This document shows, piece after piece, positions 1-5,262 of a DNA stretch of 6,210 nt. The notes under the pieces were generated by a model. It searched no databases. It worked only from the letters and a program-made list of their open reading frames with translations, and had not been told where the DNA came from. Location of the stretch: assembly GCA_003451645.1 (NCBI GenBank), contig DMER01000089.1, positions 54,832 to 61,041 on the forward strand. Direction: 5' to 3'. This DNA is from Alphaproteobacteria bacterium. GTDB lineage: Bacteria; Pseudomonadota; Alphaproteobacteria; Micropepsales; Micropepsaceae. Position 1 is the stretch's first letter. Each line of letters starts with the position of its first letter. A program made the position numbers and the translations under genes.

Positions 1-319
1 GCCCCTCAGGGTCCTTGTGAGAGGTCACAAGGCCGGTAGGCTTGTGATAGCGCCAGAGCCTGGAGGGCTCATGTGCGCCAACCAGCTTGCCATCGACCGT
101 GATTACGTGGCCGGCAGCGACCTTAAAGGCTGGCGTGGTCAGTACAGCGCCATCAACGCTGACCCGGCCCTCGGCGATCAAGCGTTCCACGTCTCGCCGG
201 GACGCGATGCCGGCACGCGCGAGGTGTTTGGCGATACGGTCGCCGCCACCCTCGGCTTCGGGAGTGGGGGATGTTGGGGTCTTGGGCTTGATCTGGCGCC
301 GTTGAGTCTTTTCCGTCAT
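1..319 (-). CDS. rRNA pseudouridine synthase, RsuA/RluB family (3' part cut off by window edge)
   Basis: This is the N-terminal 106 residues of a pseudouridine synthase; reading continues past position 1 with no stop. These enzymes isomerise a specific uridine in ribosomal RNA to pseudouridine in the cytoplasm. After a basic, Pro/Thr-rich leader (residues 1-26) there is an S4 RNA-binding domain at about 27-75, with the typical RIAKHLARAGIASRR start and a GRVSVDG turn. From about residue 87 the catalytic domain begins with RLWRYHKPTGLVTS, where the HKPxG stretch is characteristic of the RsuA/RluB/RluE/RluF branch. The catalytic Asp (expected in a GRLD motif) lies outside the window. The start is the ATG at 319-317. 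No Shine-Dalgarno sequence precedes it, and a possible -10 box sits only 8 bases upstream, so the message may be nearly leaderless. The gene is divergent from tadA with a 41-bp gap. RluB (23S rRNA) is the likeliest assignment, but target specificity cannot be decided from this fragment. Confidence 0.9.
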   Translation of the reverse strand, partial: MTEKTQRRQIKPKTPTSPTPEAEGGGDRIAKHLARAGIASRRDVERLIAEGRVSVDGAVLTTPAFKVAAGHVITVDGKLVGAHEPSRLWRYHKPTGLVTSHKDPEG

Positions 320-327
320 GGTGGTGT

Positions 328-345
328 GTCATAGCAGAACTTCTG
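328..345 (-). promoter_or_regulatory. Possible -10 box and adjacent 11-bp palindrome in the divergent spacer
   Basis: The 41-bp spacer between the pseudouridine synthase and tadA holds a minus-strand TATGAC (333-328), a reasonable -10 element, and a perfect inverted repeat CAGAACTTCTG (335-345). A 17-base spacer from the TATGAC would put the -35 at GTGGCT (356-351), a poor match to TTGACA. If the -10 is used, transcription would begin within a few bases of the ATG. The palindrome would lie between -10 and -35, where an operator could act. This is a motif reading only; an 11-bp palindrome can arise by chance. Confidence 0.25.
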
Positions 346-348
346 AGC

Positions 349-352
349 GGAG
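349..352 (+). promoter_or_regulatory. Ribosome binding site deciding the TTG start of tadA
   Basis: GGAG lies 8 bases before the TTG at 361. There is no in-frame ATG, GTG or TTG between this site and the upstream spacer, and the protein already begins at the expected TadA N-terminus. The site therefore supports TTG 361 as the start. Confidence 0.65.
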
Positions 353-360
353 CCACCGCC

Positions 361-864
361 TTGCACTCAGACTTCTTGGCGCTTGCCTTTTTAGAGGCGC
401 AAACCGCGGCCCAACGTGAGGAGGTGCCGGTCGGCGCGGTCCTCATGGCGGCCGATGGGACCTTGCTGGCGGCGAGCGGGAACCGCATCGTTGAATTGCG
501 CGATCCGACGGCTCATGCCGAAATCCTCGTGATCCGTGCTGCGGCCGCGAAACTGGGCACCGAGCGGCTTGTGGGGAGTTCGCTCTATGTGACCTTAGAG
601 CCCTGTGCGATGTGCGCAGGCGCCATCTCCATGGCCCGGATTGCCAAGGTCGTCTTTGCCGCCAAAGACCCCAAAGGTGGCGCGGTTTTGCACGGCCCCA
701 AATTCTTCGAGCAACCGACCTGCCACCATCGCCCGCAGATCGTGCATGCCGAGGGCGAATGGGAGTCCAAATCGGCGCAGGTGTTGCGCGAATTTTTCCG
801 GGCCAGACGCTCCACTTTGCGGCTGGACGAGGAGGCGAGCCTCGGGTCTAGTACTGACATTTAG
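361..864 (+). CDS. tadA: tRNA-specific adenosine deaminase TadA
   Basis: TadA deaminates adenosine 34 to inosine in the anticodon wobble position of tRNA-Arg(ACG), allowing that tRNA to read CGU, CGC and CGA; it is normally essential. The 167-residue product is a single cytidine/deoxycytidylate deaminase-fold domain. It shows EVPVGAV at 21-27, the zinc and proton-shuttle motif HAE at 52-54 (His52 zinc ligand, Glu54 catalytic), and PCAMC at 81-85 (Cys82 and Cys85 zinc ligands), followed by GAISMARI. The DPKGGAV segment near 103-109 and a helical, basic C-terminal FFRARR are also typical. Length matches the family, with about 15 extra residues at the C-terminus. The start is TTG, chosen from a GGAG 8 bases upstream. 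The P450 begins 29 bases after the stop with no terminator between, so read-through into the catabolic genes is possible. A free nucleoside or guanine deaminase is the main alternative, but the motif set and the pseudouridine synthase neighbour favour TadA. Confidence 0.95.
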   Translation: MHSDFLALAFLEAQTAAQREEVPVGAVLMAADGTLLAASGNRIVELRDPTAHAEILVIRAAAAKLGTERLVGSSLYVTLEPCAMCAGAISMARIAKVVFAAKDPKGGAVLHGPKFFEQPTCHHRPQIVHAEGEWESKSAQVLREFFRARRSTLRLDEEASLGSSTDI

Positions 865-870
865 TCACCA

Positions 871-895
871 GCCAGACCATTAGGAGCCAGACCAT
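871..895 (+). repeat. 15-bp-period tandem repeat overlapping the P450 start
   Basis: GCCAGACCAT occurs at 871-880 and again at 886-895, a period of 15 bases with 1.67 copies. The second copy ends in the AT of the P450 start codon. The first copy is followed by TAGGA, which contributes the GGAG ribosome binding site. It looks like a slippage duplication in the short tadA-P450 spacer. No function is evident. Confidence 0.7.
883..886 (+). promoter_or_regulatory. Ribosome binding site of the P450 gene
   Basis: GGAG is placed 7 bases before the ATG at 894. It supports that start over internal ATG codons and lies in the junction of the small tandem repeat. Confidence 0.6.
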
Positions 896-2219
896 GAGCG
901 CGGCCCCAGAAATCGAACGCTTCCCCGGATTTACCCGTGGGCGGATCGACGATGAGATCGTCAATCCGGAACTCTACGCCAATGAAGACGAGATCCATGC
1001 GGTCTATACGAAATTGCGGCACGAGGACCCGGTCCATTGGACCGAGCCGCATGGCTTTCGGCCATTCTGGTCCATTACGAAGAATGCGGACATCCTGGAA
1101 ATCGAGCGGCAGCCCGGCATTTTCGTCAACCGCCTCCGGACTTACCTCTCGCCCATCTCGGGCGAGCAATGGGTGCAGTCGATCACTGGTGACACGCATC
1201 TGTTCCGCACGCTGGTCGATCTCGATGACCCGACACACATGAAGCTGAGGGCCCTGACGCAAGGTTGGTTCATGCCGGCCAATCTCAAAAAGCTCGAGGC
1301 CCGCATTGCGCATATCGCCAAGGACCATGTCGACCGGATGGAGGCGCTGGGCGGGGAGTGCGACTTCGTCAAGGAAGTGGCACTCTGGTACCCTTTGCGT
1401 GTGATCATGACCATTTTGGGCGTGCCGCCGGAGGACGAGCCCTTCATGCTCAAGATGACGCAAGAGATATTTGGGCCGGGCGATCCTGATGTTGCCGCTC
1501 AGACAGAGCATAAGGCGGACAGTGCGGGCTTTCTGGGCGAGGCTGACCGCGGCGTCGATTTGGCGCAAACCGCCATGGCGCTATATGAGTATTTCGGTAA
1601 ACTGACCGCCGACCGCCGCGCCAATCCAAAGGACGACGTGTCCTCCATCATCGCCAATGGCATGATTGACGGCGCCCCCATCGGTGACCGGGAGGCGATG
1701 AGCTATTACATCATCGTCGCGACAGCTGGCCACGACACCACAAGTTCATCAGCCGCCGGAGGATTGCTTAAGCTGATCCGCAATCCTGAGCAGATGAACA
1801 AACTCAAGGCCAATATGAACCTGCTGCCCAATGCGGTGGAGGAGATGATCCGCTGGGTGACCCCGGTCAAACATTTCATGCGCACGGCGACGCAGGACTA
1901 TGAGCTGCGCGGCAAGAAGATCAGAGCGGGTGATGGAGTTTGCCTATTCTACTGGTCCGGTAATCGCGACGAGGACGTCTTCGAAGAGCCGTTCAAGTTC
2001 AAGGTCGACCGCGAAGTGATGTCAAAGCATGTGGCCTTTGGCCATGGCGTGCATCTGTGCCTGGGCATGCATCTGGCCCGCATGGAGATCAAGGCGCTGT
2101 TTGCTGAGTTGTTGCCGCGGCTGAAACACATCGAGTTGGCGGGCATGCCGCGCAACACCCGCGCCAACTTCGTCAGCGGGCTGAAGACCTTGCCAGTGCG
2201 TTATGAGTTCGGCCGCTGA
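894..2219 (+). CDS. Cytochrome P450 monooxygenase (soluble bacterial class)
   Basis: The gene encodes a complete 441-residue haem monooxygenase, which inserts one oxygen atom of O2 into an organic substrate using two electrons delivered by partner proteins. All core signatures are present. The I-helix oxygen-activation motif is A278-G-H-D281-T282-T283. The K-helix ExxR is E317-M-I-R320. The haem-binding loop FGHGVHLCLG spans 382-391, with Cys389 as the axial thiolate. The stretch VDLDDPTHMKLRAL near 106-119 is the usual C-helix region, and SGNRDEDVF near 356-364 precedes the haem loop. There is no signal peptide or membrane anchor, so the enzyme is cytosolic and should need a separate ferredoxin and reductase; neither is encoded here. 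It resembles actinobacterial and alphaproteobacterial P450s acting on terpenoids, steroid side chains or fatty acids, but I cannot assign a CYP family. The ACAD11-type dehydrogenase follows 42 bases later, which suggests co-transcription and a catabolic rather than biosynthetic role. Confidence 0.95.
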   Translation: MSAAPEIERFPGFTRGRIDDEIVNPELYANEDEIHAVYTKLRHEDPVHWTEPHGFRPFWSITKNADILEIERQPGIFVNRLRTYLSPISGEQWVQSITGDTHLFRTLVDLDDPTHMKLRALTQGWFMPANLKKLEARIAHIAKDHVDRMEALGGECDFVKEVALWYPLRVIMTILGVPPEDEPFMLKMTQEIFGPGDPDVAAQTEHKADSAGFLGEADRGVDLAQTAMALYEYFGKLTADRRANPKDDVSSIIANGMIDGAPIGDREAMSYYIIVATAGHDTTSSSAAGGLLKLIRNPEQMNKLKANMNLLPNAVEEMIRWVTPVKHFMRTATQDYELRGKKIRAGDGVCLFYWSGNRDEDVFEEPFKFKVDREVMSKHVAFGHGVHLCLGMHLARMEIKALFAELLPRLKHIELAGMPRNTRANFVSGLKTLPVRYEFGR

Positions 2220-2245
2220 GAACATAGATTAGAGATCAGAAGAGC

Positions 2246-2253
2246 AAAGGAGG
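2246..2253 (+). promoter_or_regulatory. Strong ribosome binding site of the acyl-CoA dehydrogenase gene
   Basis: AAAGGAGG lies 8 bases before the ATG at 2262, close to a full anti-16S complement. It sits at the end of a purine-rich 42-bp spacer after the P450 stop and is the strongest such site in the window. It suggests high translation and fixes the start. Confidence 0.8.
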
Positions 2254-2261
2254 ACACGACG

Positions 2262-3503
2262 ATGGATTTTGACTACTCACCCCGCCAGAAGGAGTGGATG
2301 CGCCGCGTTGGCGAATTCATGGACCGCCACATCTATCCCGCCGAAGAGGTCTTCGCGAAACAAATGGCCGAGGCGCGCGAGAAGGGCAATCCCTGGATCG
2401 TTGTGCCTGTGGTCGAAGACCTAAAAGCCAAGGCCAAAGCGGCTGGTTTGTGGAACCTGTTCTTGCCCGAATCCTCGCATGGCGCAGGTCTCAGCAATCT
2501 GGAATATGCGCCCCTGTCCGAGATGATGGGGCGCGTGGGCTTCGCGTCCGAGGTCTTCAATTGCTCCGCACCCGACACAGGCAACATGGAAGTCTTTGAG
2601 CGCTATGGCCAGGAGTGGATGAAGGAGAAATATCTCAAGCCGCTGCTCGCGGGCGAGATCCGTTCGGCCTTTATCATGACGGAACCTGAGGTCGCCTCCT
2701 CGGACGCCACAAACATCCGCACGCGGATCGAGCGGCAGGGTGATCACTATGTGATCAATGGCCGCAAATGGTGGTCCTCGGGCGTGGGCGATCCGCGCTG
2801 CAAGGTCATGATCGTGATGGGCAAGACCGATCCGGGCGCTGACAGATACCGGCAGCAAAGCCAAATCCTGGTGCCGATGGATGCACCGGGCGTGAAGGTC
2901 GTCCGTATGCTGCCCGTCTTTGGCTTTGACGATGCCCCGCATGGCCACGCGGAAATCGTCTTTGAGAATGTGAAGGTCCCGGCCGAGAACATCATTTTGG
3001 GCGAAGGGCGCGGCTTTGAGATCGCGCAAGGGCGCTTGGGGCCGGGCCGCATCCATCACTGCATGCGCACGATTGGCGTCGCCGAGCGGGCGCTGGAGAG
3101 CATGTGCAAGCGCCTGATGTCGCGTGAGGCCTTTGGCAAGAAGATCGCCGAGCACTCGATCTGGGAGCAGCGGGTGGCGGAGGCACGGATCAACATTGAC
3201 ATGTGCCGCCTGCTGACGCTTAAGGCTGCCGATATGATGGACAAGGCTGGCAACAAGGTCGCGCGCACCGAGATCGCGATGATCAAAGTGGCAGCGCCGC
3301 GCATGGCCCTGCAGGTCATTGACGATGCGATCCAGGCATGGGGCGGTGCGGGTGTCACCACCGATCCGGGCCTTGCAAAAATGTACTCTGGGATCCGGAC
3401 GCTGCGTCTGGCCGACGGTCCGGACGAGGTCCACAACCGGACAATCGCGCGGCTTGAGTTCGGCAAATACTCCAACGTGATGCGGCACGAGGCGGCGGAG
3501 TAA
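2262..3503 (+). CDS. Acyl-CoA dehydrogenase, ACAD10/ACAD11 type
   Basis: The gene encodes a complete 413-residue FAD-dependent acyl-CoA dehydrogenase-fold enzyme. The N-terminal helical domain (about 1-130) contains [14 protein letters not shown]. The beta domain starts at [14 protein letters not shown] (139-152) and carries [10 protein letters not shown] with Trp170-Trp171. The C-terminal helical domain has [14 protein letters not shown] from 256, the FAD-contact SREAFGKK segment, and LADGPDEVH (383-391). From recall, these blocks match vertebrate ACAD11 closely and ordinary short- or medium-chain dehydrogenases much less. The position of the usual catalytic Glu (YEGT) is Asp385 in ADGPDEVH, as in the ACAD10/11 group. 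Members of that group, and bacterial LvaC, convert 4-phosphoacyl-CoA formed by a partner kinase into an enoyl or 3-hydroxyacyl-CoA. A matching kinase is encoded at 5263-6210. The gene has its own strong ribosome binding site, ends with TAATAA, and is followed by an intrinsic terminator. Simple dehydrogenation of a branched or steroid-derived acyl-CoA is the alternative. Confidence 0.93.
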   Translation: MDFDYSPRQKEWMRRVGEFMDRHIYPAEEVFAKQMAEAREKGNPWIVVPVVEDLKAKAKAAGLWNLFLPESSHGAGLSNLEYAPLSEMMGRVGFASEVFNCSAPDTGNMEVFERYGQEWMKEKYLKPLLAGEIRSAFIMTEPEVASSDATNIRTRIERQGDHYVINGRKWWSSGVGDPRCKVMIVMGKTDPGADRYRQQSQILVPMDAPGVKVVRMLPVFGFDDAPHGHAEIVFENVKVPAENIILGEGRGFEIAQGRLGPGRIHHCMRTIGVAERALESMCKRLMSREAFGKKIAEHSIWEQRVAEARINIDMCRLLTLKAADMMDKAGNKVARTEIAMIKVAAPRMALQVIDDAIQAWGGAGVTTDPGLAKMYSGIRTLRLADGPDEVHNRTIARLEFGKYSNVMRHEAAE

Positions 3504-3523
3504 TAACGGCTGAACGATTATTG

Positions 3524-3556
3524 GGCGCTGCCGCTGCAACAGCGGTGGCGCCTTTT
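3524..3556 (+). terminator. Intrinsic (rho-independent) terminator after the acyl-CoA dehydrogenase gene
   Basis: GGCGCTGCCGCTG (3524-3536) pairs with CAGCGGTGGCGCC (3540-3552) as a 13-bp stem with two G-U pairs around a CAA loop, followed directly by TTTT (3553-3556). It lies 20 bases past the dehydrogenase stop and closes the plus-strand transcript. Read on the minus strand, the hairpin is followed by CAATAATCG with no U tract, so it should be a poor terminator for the convergent histidine kinase. The last T of the tract is adjacent to that gene's stop codon. Confidence 0.85.
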
Positions 3557-5146
3557 CTATGCGGCGCTTGCTGTATCCGTGCTGGTCTGCGGTTTGTCCG
3601 CAGGCAGAGTAACCGTGACGGTGGTCCCTTGACCTTCCAGGCTTGCGATCTCGAGAGAGCCGCCATGCAACTGGGCGAGAGACTTGACAAGCGCCAGGCC
3701 AAGACCCGATCCACCTTGCGACCGGCTGGCCTCATTTTGGGCCTGCTCGAAGGGCTGACCCAGGCGCGGCAGCATCTTTGCGGGTATGCCGATGCCGGAG
3801 TCCTCAATGACGATTTGCACATTTGCGCCCTCAAGCGCAATGCGTGCCTTGACACCGCCCTTGGAGGTGAACTTGACAGCATTGGTGAGAAGGTTCAGCA
3901 GAATCTGTTTGACCGCCCGCTGATCGGCGCGAAAGCGGAAGTCCGCAGGCTGAACATCGAGTTCCAGGACCAAGCCCTTCTCTTCCGCACGCCTGGAGAC
4001 AATCCGCACGCACATGGCCGCGAGCTCTTGGACGGCAATGTCTTCGTAGTGGAGTTCGAACTTGCCGGCCTCGATCTTTGACATGTCGAGCAGGTCATTG
4101 ATCAGATCAAGGAGCAAGGTGCCGGACTCGTTGATGAGGTTGGCATAGTCGATATAGCGCTCGCTGCCCAAGGGCCCAAAAAGCTCCTTATTCAGAATAT
4201 CCGAGAACCCGATAATGGCGTTGAGCGGTGTGCGCAGCTCGTGGCTCATATTAGCGAGGAAGCGCGTCTTGGTCTGGCTTGCGGCTTCGGCATGCTCGCG
4301 CTGACGGGTGAGTTCGTCCTCGACCGCCTTGCGCTGTGTGATGTCGCGCGACACCGAGATTGCCCCTTTGACCAGTCTTTGCGGCCCTTCAAAGATGAAG
4401 CGGGTCGTCGACTCCATCCAGACATAGTGCCCCGCCTTATGCCGTGCACGGAAGGCATAGGTGACCTGTTCGCCTGTCCGCCTGGCGTGATTGACGGCGG
4501 CCATGGCGCTCTCCAGATCTTCCGGATGCGTCCTATCCCAGGGCGTGACGCCCAAATAGGAGTCAACCTCAAAGCCCAGAACACGAGTAACGGCAGGGGA
4601 AATAAAGACGACCGCGCCCGAAGGGCCGTGCTGGCAGATGATGTCGCTCGCCTCATGCGACAAAAGCCGGTAGGTCTCCTCCGAGGCTTTGAGGGCCTCC
4701 TCTGCCGCCACCTTGTCTGAGACGTCCTGGACCACGCCCATCAGGGCGCTCGCCTCGCCATCAGGCCCGAGCTCCACCAAACCGAAAGTGTCGAAGTGAC
4801 ACACCGCGCCCCCAGGAGTGAGGCCCCGATTGCGGTAGAAGAAGGGCTCTTTCATGACCATCGCACGTTTGATGGTTTGGAGCACTTCGTCCCGGTCGTC
4901 TGGGTGAATGCGGTCAAACAGCCATTCCGGGCGGGCCTCGACACTGCCGGGCTCCAGGCAAAGCAGGGCATACATGCCGGGCGACCAGAACTGGCGGCCA
5001 CTATGCGCCTCGGTCCGCCAATAGCCAATTCGCGCTGCCTGCTCCACCGCGGCGAAGCGCTGCTGCATGGTCTCTATGGCTGCGAGCAGCGACGGCGCTG
5101 AACCCGGCCCGGACGTGGTAGAAGCCGCTGACACCGTGATGACCAC
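3557..5146 (-). CDS. Soluble PAS-PAS sensor histidine kinase
   Basis: The product is a 529-residue sensor kinase that should autophosphorylate on His and pass phosphate to a response regulator not found here. There is no signal peptide or membrane segment, so it senses inside the cell. Domains in order: PAS 1 at about 30-145 ([16 protein letters not shown], ending GVVQDVSD); PAS 2 at about 156-275 (THPEDLESA, ending [10 protein letters not shown]); a helical linker; HisKA with the H-box [14 protein letters not shown] and phosphoacceptor His302; then HATPase with N-box Asn422, G1 DSGIGIP from Asp449, and G2 [10 protein letters not shown] from 478. There is no receiver domain. The H-box region ([13 protein letters not shown], then [10 protein letters not shown]) resembles the alphaproteobacterial DivJ/PleC/PdhS kinases. 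The GTG at 5146 is the first possible start in frame; GTG 5134 and ATG 5068 are alternatives that keep both PAS domains. It lies 116 bases downstream of the phosphotransferase gene with no clear terminator between. Confidence 0.95.
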   Translation of the reverse strand: MVITVSAASTTSGPGSAPSLLAAIETMQQRFAAVEQAARIGYWRTEAHSGRQFWSPGMYALLCLEPGSVEARPEWLFDRIHPDDRDEVLQTIKRAMVMKEPFFYRNRGLTPGGAVCHFDTFGLVELGPDGEASALMGVVQDVSDKVAAEEALKASEETYRLLSHEASDIICQHGPSGAVVFISPAVTRVLGFEVDSYLGVTPWDRTHPEDLESAMAAVNHARRTGEQVTYAFRARHKAGHYVWMESTTRFIFEGPQRLVKGAISVSRDITQRKAVEDELTRQREHAEAASQTKTRFLANMSHELRTPLNAIIGFSDILNKELFGPLGSERYIDYANLINESGTLLLDLINDLLDMSKIEAGKFELHYEDIAVQELAAMCVRIVSRRAEEKGLVLELDVQPADFRFRADQRAVKQILLNLLTNAVKFTSKGGVKARIALEGANVQIVIEDSGIGIPAKMLPRLGQPFEQAQNEASRSQGGSGLGLALVKSLAQLHGGSLEIASLEGQGTTVTVTLPADKPQTSTDTASAA

Positions 5147-5158
5147 CCAACCCCAAAG

Positions 5159-5176
5159 CCCGCCGGGCGTGGCGGG
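5159..5176 (-). promoter_or_regulatory. GC-only hairpin in the leader of the histidine kinase gene
   Basis: On the minus strand, CCCGCC (5176-5171) pairs with GGCGGG (5164-5159) around a 6-base loop, ending 12 bases before the GTG start. No U tract follows, so it is not a convincing terminator. It could mask or present the weak G-rich ribosome binding region (TTTGGGGTTGG). The rest of the 116-bp spacer (5147-5262) contains a CCTTAAGG palindrome at 5187-5194 and nothing else I can name. Confidence 0.3.
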
Positions 5177-5262
5177 TACCTCCGCACCTTAAGGCCAGTC
5201 CTCTTAAACAAGCTCTAAAGCGCGACAAGCGGCTGGGCTGCAGGTTGATGATTGATCTGCGT

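Noticed and set aside
861..1568. 235-residue minus-strand open frame over the P450 gene
   Set aside because: It is antisense to well-conserved P450 coding sequence, shows no motifs, and its composition is that of a shadow frame.
2220..3523. A small LvaB-like partner gene for the kinase/dehydrogenase pair
   Set aside because: No short unexplained frame with a ribosome binding site is present in the gaps. If such a partner exists it is outside the window.
2421..3539. 372-residue open frame on the minus strand across the acyl-CoA dehydrogenase gene
   Set aside because: It is fully antisense to a gene with clear family motifs, is rich in Arg, His, Asp and Leu as GC-rich shadow frames are, and has no recognisable domain.
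3521..4081. 186-residue plus-strand open frame over the 3' part of the histidine kinase gene
   Set aside because: It is antisense to the HATPase domain, starts inside the terminator hairpin, and shows no domain or ribosome binding site. Such shadows are common opposite histidine kinase genes.
4600..5070. Possible LOV (blue-light) identity for one of the PAS domains
   Set aside because: Neither PAS domain contains the NCRFLQ-type motif with the flavin-binding Cys, so light sensing is not supported.
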